From Candidatus Solibacter sp. (lineage in GTDB: Bacteria; Acidobacteriota; Terriglobia; Bryobacterales; Bryobacteraceae): DNA of 64,000 nt. Shown piece by piece: positions 9,087 through 17,460 of this stretch (position 1 is its first letter; each line of letters begins with the position of its first letter). The DNA is taken from NCBI GenBank assembly GCA_013822245.1, contig PNKE01000014.1, positions 1 through 64,000 on the forward strand. The letters are read 5' to 3'. The notes under the pieces are model-generated. The model saw only the letters and a program-made list of their open reading frames with translations. It ran no database searches and had not been told where the DNA came from. Made by a program: the position numbers and the translations under genes.

Positions 9087-10568
9087 GTGTCCCCCGGCCG
9101 TTCAGATACAACCCGCAACGCGTGGTTGACCTTTCTTTTTCTGGCGTTTGCGGCGGCCGTGTATCTGGCGATCCTGGGATCCTGCGGCATGCTGGGACCA
9201 GACGAACCCCGGTACTCGGCGATCGGGCGGGCGATGGCGGAGACCGGCGACTGGGTGACGCCGCGGCTGTGGGGCGAGCCGTGGTTTGAGAAACCGGCGC
9301 TCACTTACTGGCTCACCGCGGCGGGAACCGCGCTCGGGTTGCCCGGCGAATGGGCGGCGCGGGCGCCGGTGGCCGTGCTGTCGATGCTGTTCCTGGGATT
9401 CTACGCCTGGGCGCTGTGGCGGCTGGCTGGCGCCAGGGAGGCCGCGGCGGCGACGATGATGCTGGCGGGGTCGGCGGGCTGGCTGGCGTATTCGCATGTG
9501 GCGGTGACGGATCTGCCGCTGGCGGCAGGTTTCGGCGCGGCGCTGCTGGCCGGATTGTTGAGGCTCCATGGATCGGGCCGGTGGGCGGTGTGGCTGTGCG
9601 GCGCGGCCGCCGGGCTGGCGCTGCTGGCCAAGGGTCTGGTGGCGGCTGTCCTGCTGCTGCCGCTGGTCTGGTTCGCCCGCGGGCGATGGAAGGATCTGGC
9701 CGTGGCCGGAGCGGCGGCGCTGCTTGTGGCCGGACCGTGGTATGTGGCGGTGACGGCCGCCAACGGCTGGGCCTTCATCGATGTTTTCTTCATCCGCCAC
9801 CATTTTTCGCGCTTCGCCAGCGAAGAACTGCGCCATGTACAGCCGTTCTGGTTCTATCTGCCCGTGATTCTGGGGATGATCTTCCCCTGGACGGCCATGG
9901 CTCCGAGCCTGCCAAAGCAGCTCTGGAAGGACGATTGGGCCAAGGTGGCCGGCATCACGCTGGCATTCGGGTTCATCTTCTTCTCAATTTCCCGCAACAA
10001 GCTGCCGGGCTACATCCTGCCTCTGCTGCCGCTGTATATCGCGCTGCTGGCTGCGTCGGCCGTGCGCCATGACCATCCGGGACGGACGTTCGGGCTGACG
10101 GGCATTTTGTTGTCGATTGTGCCGGTGATCGGTTCGGCGTTGCCGGAGGCGATGCTGCATGGCATCACAAGAGCCGATTGGGGCGGGCTGCCGTGGCAGT
10201 ATGTGGCGGCGGCGCTGCCGGTGGGATGCGCGGCCTGGTTTCTGGCCAGGCAGGGCAGGGTGGTGGCTTCGATCGCCGTGCTTTCGGTGGTGATGTTGAC
10301 GTCGGCGCTGTGGGTGAAGCTGGGCGCCTGGCCGGTGCTGGACGAAGTGGTATCGGCAAAGGGGCTGTACCGGAAAGTGAAAACGAGGCAGTCGGATGCC
10401 TGCATCGAGAGCCTGCACCGCAGCATGAGGTACGGGTTGAACTACTACACACGGACACCGATTCCGGATTGCGCCGAGCAGCCGCGGCCAGTGCGGATCA
10501 TGCAGGAGCCGGGCGGGATGCCGAGCCTGCGAGTGGGCGGGAGTCCGGCGGAGCGGCAATCGCCTTAG
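9087..10568 (+). CDS. ArnT/PMT-like (GT39/GT83) polytopic glycosyltransferase
   Basis: This is a ~493-aa integral membrane protein with about ten hydrophobic segments. The first periplasmic loop carries the catalytic-type motif GPDEPRYSAIGRAMAETGDWVTPRLWG, seen in ArnT and other dolichyl/undecaprenyl-phosphate-sugar transferases. Asp-Glu followed by Arg-Tyr and the later GEPWFEKPALTYWL are typical. A cluster FFIRHHFSRF also matches the family. Such enzymes move a sugar from a polyprenyl phosphate to lipid A, protein or another lipid outside the inner membrane; the acceptor cannot be told here. The start is uncertain: the GTG at 9087 follows GGTGG, while an upstream TTG (9066) would overlap the divergent gene. 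Confidence 0.82.
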   Translation: MSPGRSDTTRNAWLTFLFLAFAAAVYLAILGSCGMLGPDEPRYSAIGRAMAETGDWVTPRLWGEPWFEKPALTYWLTAAGTALGLPGEWAARAPVAVLSMLFLGFYAWALWRLAGAREAAAATMMLAGSAGWLAYSHVAVTDLPLAAGFGAALLAGLLRLHGSGRWAVWLCGAAAGLALLAKGLVAAVLLLPLVWFARGRWKDLAVAGAAALLVAGPWYVAVTAANGWAFIDVFFIRHHFSRFASEELRHVQPFWFYLPVILGMIFPWTAMAPSLPKQLWKDDWAKVAGITLAFGFIFFSISRNKLPGYILPLLPLYIALLAASAVRHDHPGRTFGLTGILLSIVPVIGSALPEAMLHGITRADWGGLPWQYVAAALPVGCAAWFLARQGRVVASIAVLSVVMLTSALWVKLGAWPVLDEVVSAKGLYRKVKTRQSDACIESLHRSMRYGLNYYTRTPIPDCAEQPRPVRIMQEPGGMPSLRVGGSPAERQSP

Positions 10569-10578
10569 TCTTTCGAGG

Positions 10579-11853
10579 TCAGCCGCGGCGGGACGAGCGG
10601 GCCGAGAGCTTGACCGGGATGTTCTCCTGGGGCTGGGCGGCGGCCGCGAGACGGACCCAGGCGCGAACCGGCGGGGCGACCATATCGGCCAGCGCGGAAA
10701 TACTCAGGCCCTCGGCTTCCTTGTAGAAGGAGAGGCGTTCACCGCCGGGTTCGGCGTCGGCACGGATAAGATCGCCGCCGCGGACCTGTTCGGTGGCGAC
10801 GAGGTTCGAGAGCGGCTGGACGAGGTTACGCTCGATGGCCCGTTTCAGGTGGCGGGCGCCGTAGCGCAGATCGACGCCGGAGTCGAGCAGAAGTTCCTTG
10901 GCCTCCGGGGTGGCGGAGATGACGAAAGCGCGGTCGGGCGGACCCTGGAAGATGCGCTGCTGGACGTAATCGAGTTCGATATCGAGGATCCTGCGGAGTT
11001 CGTCGCGGCCCAGCGGCTTGAAGGAGACGATCTTGTCCAGGCGGTTGATGAACTCCGGGGTGAACTTGCGGCGGGCGGCTTCGAAGCCGGATTTCGACAT
11101 TTTGGCGGCGGTCTTGGCGTCGACGGCGCCCTGTGGTTTCGGCAGCGCCGAGCCGAAGCCGAGTTTGGCTCCAAGAAGGGAGTTCATCTCGGAGGCGCCG
11201 AGGTTGGAGGTGAGGAAGATGATCGAGCGCGAGAAATCGACTTTGCGGTTGTCTCCGAGGGTGAGCGTGGCCTTGTCGAGGATGCCGAGCAGGAGGTTCC
11301 AGAGGGCGTCGGAGGCTTTTTCGATTTCGTCGAACAGGACAAAGCTGAGGCGGCAGCGCTCGGTATGGTACTGGCTCAGCACCTCCTGGCTGAGCAGGGG
11401 GTGGGTTTCGCGGTGGCCGAGGTAGCCGGGAGGCGAGCCGATCAGTTTGGCGATTTCGTGGCTGTGCTGGAACTCGGCGCAATCCACTTTAATGACGGCG
11501 CGCGGGGTGGCGACCAGGGCCTCGGCGGTGGCTTCGACGATGCGGGTCTTGCCCGAGCCGGTGGGACCGAGAAACAACAGGCTGCCGACGGGGCGGCGCG
11601 GGGCGGCCAGGCCGGTGGTGAACATCTGGTAAATGTTGACAATCTGGGCGATGCCTTCGTCCTGGCCGACGATCATCTGGCGAAGCGCGGTTTCGAGGTG
11701 TTCGGCCTCGCGGCCCGTGCGGCTGGGGTCGAGCGGGGCGAGGGCGCGCCCCGAGACTGCGTTGAGCGGGGCTTTGCGGCCCGCGTCCGGGATCGGGGCC
11801 GGCGCCGCCGCCACCGTGTTGCCGAGTTGCATCAGATCGTTCACCAAAGCCAA
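10579..11853 (-). CDS. Single-domain Clp/ClpB-D2-like AAA+ ATPase
   Basis: A 424-aa protein consisting essentially of one AAA+ module of the Clp D2 type plus the C-terminal small domain. After ~60 variable residues come IVGQDEGI, Walker A GPTGSGKT, a pore-like segment GSPPGYLGHRETHPLL, Walker B FVLFDEIEKA, sensor 1 FLTSNLG, the Arg finger region INRLDKIVSF and the small-domain sensor 2 YGARHLKRAIERNLVQPLS. There is no ClpX zinc finger, no ClpB D1 or coiled coil, and no obvious ClpP-docking loop. It may be a protein-remodelling ATPase acting alone. Start choice is unclear: TTG (11853), TTG (11847) or GTG (11844) all follow an AAAGGA motif. Confidence 0.8.
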   Translation of the reverse strand: MALVNDLMQLGNTVAAAPAPIPDAGRKAPLNAVSGRALAPLDPSRTGREAEHLETALRQMIVGQDEGIAQIVNIYQMFTTGLAAPRRPVGSLLFLGPTGSGKTRIVEATAEALVATPRAVIKVDCAEFQHSHEIAKLIGSPPGYLGHRETHPLLSQEVLSQYHTERCRLSFVLFDEIEKASDALWNLLLGILDKATLTLGDNRKVDFSRSIIFLTSNLGASEMNSLLGAKLGFGSALPKPQGAVDAKTAAKMSKSGFEAARRKFTPEFINRLDKIVSFKPLGRDELRRILDIELDYVQQRIFQGPPDRAFVISATPEAKELLLDSGVDLRYGARHLKRAIERNLVQPLSNLVATEQVRGGDLIRADAEPGGERLSFYKEAEGLSISALADMVAPPVRAWVRLAAAAQPQENIPVKLSARSSRRG

Positions 11854-11922
11854 GTTCCTTTCACCTGCCGCGCGGGAGCCGTGACAGGCCCGCCGCCGCT
11901 TCAGGCAGCCGCCACGCCCGTC

Positions 11923-12645
11923 CTACGGTTTCTTCGGACGTGACGGCCTGATCTCGACGTGGCTCACCAGCGTCCGGTCCGGCATGGCGAGGATGGAGGC
12001 GATGACCTCGGCGACATCCTCGGGCGCGATTTTCCAATCGGCCCTGCCGCTCATGCCGAAATCGGTGCTGACGCTGCCGGGAAGCACCGTCGATACTCTC
12101 ACTCCTTCATATCGGTGGTCGAGCATGATTGCTTCAGAAAATCCGAGCAAACCAAATTTCGAGGCGTTGTATGCGGCGCCGCCGGCGAAGCTGTTCTTCG
12201 AGGCCAGGCTGGCGACATTGACGATCCAGCCGCCCTGGCGGGCGCGGAATCTCGACAGCGCTTGATGGCTGCAGAGGTAGGCGCCGTTGAGGTTTGTCTC
12301 GATCACCGTTTTCCACTCCGCGGGTTCGAGCGAGGCGAGATCCTTGAAGATCCCGACCCCGGCATTGTTGACCAGGATGTCCAGGCCACCGAACTCGGAG
12401 TCCACTTTCAGGAACAGATTCCTGACAGCGTCCTCTTCTCTGACATCGGCAGCAAATGCCACCAATTTTAGGATGGCGGCGGAGAATTCGAGCCTTAGTC
12501 CCTGGACAGCCGAGGCCAATGCGGCTTCGGACCGGCCGCAGATGGCCACGTTGGCGCCGGCTTGGGCGAGGCGGCGGGCGACGGCGAGGCCGATGCCCTT
12601 GGATCCGCCGGTGACGAGTGCGGATTTTCCTTTCAGATTCAGCAT
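11923..12645 (-). CDS. Short-chain dehydrogenase/reductase (SDR)
   Basis: This 240-aa classical SDR has the cofactor motif TGGSKGIG near the N-terminus, NNAG (LVNNAGVGIF), a Ser (VNVASLASK) and the catalytic YNASK. The Arg in ICGRSEAAL after the second strand suggests NADP preference. The start at 12645 is supported by a GGAGG five bases upstream and by the Rossmann fold beginning at once (MLNLKGKSALVTGG); the longer frame has no family similarity. It is divergent from the heme operon. Substrate unknown. Confidence 0.88.
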   Translation of the reverse strand: MLNLKGKSALVTGGSKGIGLAVARRLAQAGANVAICGRSEAALASAVQGLRLEFSAAILKLVAFAADVREEDAVRNLFLKVDSEFGGLDILVNNAGVGIFKDLASLEPAEWKTVIETNLNGAYLCSHQALSRFRARQGGWIVNVASLASKNSFAGGAAYNASKFGLLGFSEAIMLDHRYEGVRVSTVLPGSVSTDFGMSGRADWKIAPEDVAEVIASILAMPDRTLVSHVEIRPSRPKKP

Positions 12646-12743
12646 GATGCCTCCTGCAGGGCGGCGTAGGGGCAAGTGGGCCGCCTCTGGTATTCTTCTA
12701 GTGTGATGCAGAGACGACGCCAAGGGGGGCAGTTGCGGCCGTG

Positions 12744-13571
12744 ATGGGCATATTCTGGCTGCGAATCGCGGTGGCGCTCTATGCGGTGGGGCTGGCCGAG
12801 GCGCTGACACGGCTGTTCAGGCGCGAATCGCGGCTGTTCGGGCCGGCGATGATGGCGTTTCGGGTGGGTGTGGTGCTGCATGCGGTGGCGATCGTCGAGC
12901 AGAGCGTGGCGCTGAAGAGCCTGGCGGCGAATAACTTTTTTGAAACGGCGTCGCTGTGCGGGTTTGTTTTTGCTGTGGTGTATCTGCTGGTGCTATGGAA
13001 GTATGATTTTCAGGGGCTCGGACTGGCGGTGTTTCCATTGGTCTTCTTTCTGACGCTGGCAGGCTCGATGGGGGCGCCGGTGGGCGGCTGGAGTTCAGAC
13101 GATGCGAGGGGAACCTGGCTGCTGGTGCACATTGTCCTGGTGCTGGCGGGATACGCGGGGCTGCTGCTGAGCGCAACCGGAGCGGTGTTCTACCTGATTC
13201 AGGAAAAGCGGTTGAAAAGAAAGGGGTTCGGGGGCAGCCTGCTATCGAGGCTGGATTCCGAGCGGATGCCGCCGCTGGAGACGCTTGACCGGCTGATCAC
13301 CTGGGCGATGAGCGTTGGATTCGTGGCCATGACGCTGGCTGTGGGGGTTGGCACCACATGGGCGTTTGTGGAGACGGGGACGCGCTGGATCGGCGAGGGC
13401 AAGATCGTGATCGGGTTTGTGACCTGGGGATTCTACCTGGTGATGCTGTTTCTGCGCGTCTCGGCGGGGTGGCGGGGCCGCAGGGCGGCGGTGCTTTCGT
13501 TGGTGGTGGTCGCATTTGCCGCGTTGACGTGGGCGGCCCATGTCGGACTGAGGCCATTGCTCGAGAAGTGA
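12744..13571 (+). CDS. hemX: HemX/CcsA-family membrane protein
   Basis: This protein of ~275 aa has about eight transmembrane segments and belongs to the CcsA/CcmC/HemX superfamily. It contains tryptophan/histidine-bearing loops (NNFFETASLCGF, VGTTWAFVETGTRWIGEGK) typical of the HemX branch. In Bacillus, HemX influences the level of glutamyl-tRNA reductase, and the gene usually precedes hemA, exactly as here (10 bp apart). A GTG three bases earlier is an equally possible start. It could alternatively act in heme handling for cytochrome c assembly, but a full Ccm system lies elsewhere in the window. Confidence 0.8.
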   Translation: MGIFWLRIAVALYAVGLAEALTRLFRRESRLFGPAMMAFRVGVVLHAVAIVEQSVALKSLAANNFFETASLCGFVFAVVYLLVLWKYDFQGLGLAVFPLVFFLTLAGSMGAPVGGWSSDDARGTWLLVHIVLVLAGYAGLLLSATGAVFYLIQEKRLKRKGFGGSLLSRLDSERMPPLETLDRLITWAMSVGFVAMTLAVGVGTTWAFVETGTRWIGEGKIVIGFVTWGFYLVMLFLRVSAGWRGRRAAVLSLVVVAFAALTWAAHVGLRPLLEK

Positions 13572-13581
13572 CGGCGAACCG

Positions 13582-14856
13582 ATGAAAGTATCTTTGATAG
13601 GTCTGAGCCATCACACCGCGCCGGTCGAGGTGCGCGAGCGGGTGGCGATCCAGGAATCGGGCTTGGGCGAGGCGTTGGAGGCCTTCAAGCGGGCATCTGG
13701 GGCTGAAGAAACTTTAATTCTGTCCACATGCAACCGGGTGGAGTTGACCGCGGCGCTGCCGGAGGGCGCAGATGCCGGCGCAATGGCGCGTTTTCTGGCC
13801 GAAGTGCGGGGGTTGAGTCCGGAATGGCTGGAGCCCTTCCTTTACCGGTATGAGGATGAGAAGGCGATCCGGCACCTGTTCCGCGTGGCGGCCTCGCTGG
13901 ACTCGATGGTGCTGGGCGAACCGCAGGTGCTGGGGCAGTTGAAGGCGGCCTATGCGGCGGCGCGCGAGCAAGGGACGCTGGGCGGGTTTCTCGACACCGT
14001 GTTGACGCGGGCGTTTGCCGTGGCCAAGCGCGTGAGATCGGAGACCGACATCGGGCGGTCGGCGGTTTCGGTTTCCTATGCCGCGGTGGAATTGGCGAAG
14101 CAGATCTTCGGCCACCTGAGTGAGAAGAAGGTCCTGCTGGTGGGCGCGGGCAAGATGAGTGAGTTGGCGGCGAGGCACCTGCAGCGGGCCGGGTGCGAGA
14201 AGGTCTTCGTGACCAACCGGACGCGGGGCCGGGCCGACGACCTGGCGGAGCAGATCTCGGCAACGGTTCTGGACTATGAAGCCTACTTATCCCGGCTGCA
14301 TGAGATGGACATTGTCCTGACGTCGTCGGGCGCATCCGGGCATCTGCTGACGCGGGACCAGATGGCGAAGGTCCTCGATAGGCGGCGTCACAGGCCGGTG
14401 TTCCTGATCGACATCGCGGTGCCGAGGAATATCGACCCCAAGGTGAACGAACTGGAAGGCGCGTTCCTTTACGACATCGACGACCTGGGCCGGGCGGTGG
14501 ACGAGAACCGGAAGGCTCGGGCGCGGGAGGCCGAACAGGCCGAGGAGATGATCGAGGCCGAGGTTGGGCGGCTGCTGGAAAGGTTGAGGGCGCGCGAGGT
14601 GGGTCCGCTGATTTCGGGCCTGCACGAGCAGTTGGATCAGATGGCGAGGGCCGAACTTGAACGGTTCAAGTCGAAGCTTGGGCCGTTGTCGCCGGCGCAG
14701 GAAGAAGCGCTGACGAGCTACACGCGGTCGCTGCTGAACAAGATCGCGCACGGGCCGGTGGTGGAGTTGCGGCGGGCGGCGGGGCGGCCGGACGGCGATG
14801 CGGAGATCTCACTGATCCGGAGGATTTTCAGGATGGAGGGCGGCGGGCGCGGATGA
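13582..14856 (+). CDS. hemA: Glutamyl-tRNA reductase
   Basis: A 424-aa enzyme that reduces glutamyl-tRNA(Glu) to glutamate-1-semialdehyde with NADPH, the first committed step of C5-pathway tetrapyrrole synthesis. It has the catalytic Cys in LSTCNRVEL (~residue 50), GEPQVLGQLKAAY, the NADPH site VLLVGAGKMSELAARHL, and the C-terminal dimerisation helices ending in the conserved LLNKIAHGPV. Length and order are normal. The stop overlaps the hemCD start by four bases (ATGA), so translation of the two is probably coupled. Confidence 0.97.
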   Translation: MKVSLIGLSHHTAPVEVRERVAIQESGLGEALEAFKRASGAEETLILSTCNRVELTAALPEGADAGAMARFLAEVRGLSPEWLEPFLYRYEDEKAIRHLFRVAASLDSMVLGEPQVLGQLKAAYAAAREQGTLGGFLDTVLTRAFAVAKRVRSETDIGRSAVSVSYAAVELAKQIFGHLSEKKVLLVGAGKMSELAARHLQRAGCEKVFVTNRTRGRADDLAEQISATVLDYEAYLSRLHEMDIVLTSSGASGHLLTRDQMAKVLDRRRHRPVFLIDIAVPRNIDPKVNELEGAFLYDIDDLGRAVDENRKARAREAEQAEEMIEAEVGRLLERLRAREVGPLISGLHEQLDQMARAELERFKSKLGPLSPAQEEALTSYTRSLLNKIAHGPVVELRRAAGRPDGDAEISLIRRIFRMEGGGRG

Positions 14857-16478
14857 CGAAGGGATTGAAGATCGGCAGCCGCGGGTCGCAGTTGGCGCTG
14901 TGGCAGTCGCGGTACATTCAGGCGCGGCTGAAGGAAGCGGGGGTCGAGAGCGAGATTGAGATCATCCGCACGACGGGCGATAAGATCACCGACGTTCCGC
15001 TGGCCAAGGTCGGGGGTAAGGGTCTGTTCACGAAGGAGATTGAGGAGGCGCTGCTGGACGGGCGGGTGGATCTGGCGGTGCATTCGCTGAAGGATCTGCC
15101 GACGGAGTTGCCCGAAGGGCTGGCGCTGGCGGCGGTGCCGGAGCGTGAGATGGCGTTTGATGCACTGGTGGGGCGAAAGCTGGAGGAGTTGGAACACGGC
15201 GCGGTGGTGGGGACGAGTTCGCTGCGGCGGGCGGCGCAGTTGAAGTCGCTGAGGCCGGATGTGGTGATCCGGGACATCCGCGGCAATCTGGACACGCGGC
15301 TGAGGAAGCTGGACGAGGGGCAGTATCAGGCGATTCTGCTGGCCGGGGCGGGGTTGAGGCGGCTGGGCTGGGGCGACAGGATTGCGGAAGTGCTTGATGA
15401 GGCGCGGATGTGTCCGGCGGTGGGGCAGGGTGCGCTGGGAATTGAGACGCGGGCCGGGGGCGAGGCGTTCGAGATTGTCAGGCGGCTGGACCATGGCCCG
15501 ACGAGGGCGGCGGTGACGGCCGAGCGGGCGGCGCTGGCGAGCCTGGGGGGCGGATGCCAGGTGCCGTTGGGGGCGCACGCGGAGGTGGATGGAGACAGGC
15601 TGAAGATTCACGCCGTGGTGGCGGATCCGGATGGATCGGTGGTGATCAGCGCGTCGGTGGAAGGCAGGGTGGCCGATGCGGCGGGGATCGGCGCCGAGGC
15701 GGCCAGGCGGCTGCTGGAGCAGGGTGCAAGGGCGATTCTGGCGCGGGTGTATGGCGAGGCTCCGCCGCTGGCCGGGCAGAGAGTGCTGGTGACCAGGGCG
15801 GCGACGCAGGCCGGGAGCCTGACGGCGCATTTGAGGTGTCTGGGCGCGGAAGTTGTTGAGTTGCCGGTGATTGGCGTGCAGCCGCTGGCGTTCGATCCGC
15901 CGCAAGGGCGGTACGACTGGGTGGTGTTCACGTCGGCCAATGCGGTGGCCTGTTTTCTGGATCGCGCGGGGATGCCGGAGGGAGCCAAGGCGGCGGTGAT
16001 CGGGCCGGCGACCGACGGGGCGCTACGGGCGCACGGCGTGGACGTTGCGCTGGTGGCTGAGACGTCGACAGGGGAAGGGCTGGCAGCGGCTTTCGAGGGG
16101 ATTGCGGTCGAGGGCAAGCGGTTGTTGATTCCACGGGCGGAGACGGCGCGCGAGGCGCTGGAGGCGGCCTTGACCGGCCGAGGGGCGGAGGTGGTGATCC
16201 TGCCCGTCTACCGGAATGTGGCGCCGGAAGGGTTGGCAGAGGCGGCGAAAGCGCTGTTTGACGGCCCGTCGAGGCCGGACTGGGTGACGCTGATGTCGCC
16301 GTCGGCGGTGAAGAATCTGCTGGCGGCCGTGGGGGCGGAGGCGCTGGGCAAGGCGAAGATTGCGACCATCGGGCCGGTGACGAGCGAGGCGGCGCGGAGG
16401 CACGGACTGGATGTGGCGGCCGAAGCGGCCGAGGCGACGGCGGAGTCGCTGGGCAAGGCAATGACGGAGAAGGCGTGA
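14853..16478 (+). CDS. hemCD: HemC-HemD fusion: hydroxymethylbilane synthase + uroporphyrinogen-III synthase
   Basis: One 541-aa chain covers two consecutive steps. Residues ~1-305 are porphobilinogen deaminase: KIGSRGSQLALWQ, GGKGLFTKEIE, VHSLKDLPTELP, TSSLRRAAQL and the dipyrromethane-cofactor Cys in LGGGCQVPLGAH. Residues ~306-541 are uroporphyrinogen-III synthase: GQRVLVTRAATQAGSLTAHL at the start, VVFTSANAV, LIPRAETAREAL, LMSPSAVKNLL, ATIGPVTSEAAR. No stop or frameshift lies between them, so hydroxymethylbilane could be passed directly to HemD. Neither half is truncated. The 3' end overlaps the next gene (GTGA). Confidence 0.95.
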   Translation: MTKGLKIGSRGSQLALWQSRYIQARLKEAGVESEIEIIRTTGDKITDVPLAKVGGKGLFTKEIEEALLDGRVDLAVHSLKDLPTELPEGLALAAVPEREMAFDALVGRKLEELEHGAVVGTSSLRRAAQLKSLRPDVVIRDIRGNLDTRLRKLDEGQYQAILLAGAGLRRLGWGDRIAEVLDEARMCPAVGQGALGIETRAGGEAFEIVRRLDHGPTRAAVTAERAALASLGGGCQVPLGAHAEVDGDRLKIHAVVADPDGSVVISASVEGRVADAAGIGAEAARRLLEQGARAILARVYGEAPPLAGQRVLVTRAATQAGSLTAHLRCLGAEVVELPVIGVQPLAFDPPQGRYDWVVFTSANAVACFLDRAGMPEGAKAAVIGPATDGALRAHGVDVALVAETSTGEGLAAAFEGIAVEGKRLLIPRAETAREALEAALTGRGAEVVILPVYRNVAPEGLAEAAKALFDGPSRPDWVTLMSPSAVKNLLAAVGAEALGKAKIATIGPVTSEAARRHGLDVAAEAAEATAESLGKAMTEKA

Positions 16479-16816
16479 GGGTCGAGGCGGAGGTTGAGGC
16501 AAGGGGCGGGCGGGTGCGGGTGGTTCTCCGAGGCGGGGATGAGGCGAGGGTCTGGGGCAAGTTCGTCGTTGGCAGGTTGCGGAGCGATCCCGGCAAGAGG
16601 GTGCTTGTGTTCGATACGGCCTCGGTGTTTCACAGGGACATTGCGGCGGCCTACGGGGTGCAGGCGGGCGGCGGAGGTTGGCTGGAGATCGACCATGGCA
16701 AGCGGACAGTAGTTGTGGGAGGAACCAGTACGCAGTTTGGCCGGGAGCCGGACAGGGGACTGACGGTGGCGCTGCTCGAAGAGGCCCTGCCCGGCTACAT
16801 GGTGGAGTGGCGCTGA
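16475..16816 (+). CDS. Janus/Ocnus (PHPT1-like) family small protein
   Basis: This 113-aa protein is co-translated with hemCD (GTGA overlap). It aligns by eye with the 14-kDa phosphohistidine phosphatase PHPT1 and the insect Janus/Ocnus proteins. The segment VFHRDIAAAYG matches the active-site stretch around catalytic His53 of PHPT1 (here also residue 53). GGGGWLEIDHGKRTVVVGGTSTQFG matches the glycine-rich strand and the Y-G-x-S-x-x-x-G motif, and LEEALPGYMVEW matches the C-terminal helix ending PDYEVTW. A phosphohistidine (or phospholysine) phosphatase activity is inferred only. The family is best known from animals. An alternative is a fold relative with a different role in tetrapyrrole synthesis. 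Confidence 0.65.
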   Translation: MRVEAEVEARGGRVRVVLRGGDEARVWGKFVVGRLRSDPGKRVLVFDTASVFHRDIAAAYGVQAGGGGWLEIDHGKRTVVVGGTSTQFGREPDRGLTVALLEEALPGYMVEWR

Positions 16817-16864
16817 AGGGGCGCGGCGGGTTTCGACCATCAGTGCGCCGGCCGTTCCAAGGGA

Positions 16865-17407
16865 TCACCCGCCCATGCCAAGGTGGGATTTCAGGGCGTC
16901 GAAGGCGGCGGCCCAGTAGGTTTTCATGCGCTGGACCTCTTCAGCGGAGAGCAGTTTTTCGTGCTGCAGCTGGACGGTGGTCCTGGCTGGGCCCTTGGCG
17001 TAGATGTGGACGTCCACACGCGTGCCGCCGGCGGCGGCGATCCGCACTGACTTAGGTGCGGTGGAGGTGGTGACCTTCAATTCGAGGTCGACCCAGCGTT
17101 TGCGGCGGCGGACGTTGGTGAAAGCGTCATAGATGGCCTCGGGCGGGAAAGGCAGCGTGCGGCTGATGTTGGCGGTGAAGCCGCCGGATTGCTGATGCAC
17201 CTGGCGCAGGCCGCGGGCCTGTTCATAGGCAACCGTGACCGACTGCGACCACCAGCCGGCGACGCCGTGTTCGGCGCGCAGATAGGCGGCAATCTCCCTA
17301 TGGGGCATTCGGGCGGCGCCGGCGGCGTCGAGCAAAACGAACCACTCGCTCCAGTCGCGGCCGGTTTTGGCCTTGACGGCGTCTGCGGAGATGCCAGCGG
17401 ATTTCAT
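16865..17407 (-). CDS. DUF4287-SRPBCC (AHSA1-like) fusion protein
   Basis: This protein of ~180 aa has two parts. Residues ~1-70 form a DUF4287-like helical domain (MKSAGISADAVKAKTGRDWSEW, HREIAAYLRAEHGV, WWSQSVTVAYEQARG). Residues ~80-180 are an SRPBCC/AHSA1-like hydrophobic-cavity domain (FPPEAIYDAFTNVRRRKRW, ending KTYWAAAFDALKSHL). This combination is common in stand-alone soil-bacterial proteins of unknown ligand. The start at 17407 opens the DUF4287 motif; a longer frame to 17470 would overlap the divergent permease. It is convergent with the PHPT1-like gene. Confidence 0.72.
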   Translation of the reverse strand: MKSAGISADAVKAKTGRDWSEWFVLLDAAGAARMPHREIAAYLRAEHGVAGWWSQSVTVAYEQARGLRQVHQQSGGFTANISRTLPFPPEAIYDAFTNVRRRKRWVDLELKVTTSTAPKSVRIAAAGGTRVDVHIYAKGPARTTVQLQHEKLLSAEEVQRMKTYWAAAFDALKSHLGMGG

Positions 17408-17460
17408 CAAATCGATGATAAACCCGCCGCGAGGTCCGCCGTCTAGTAGAATGCGACAGA

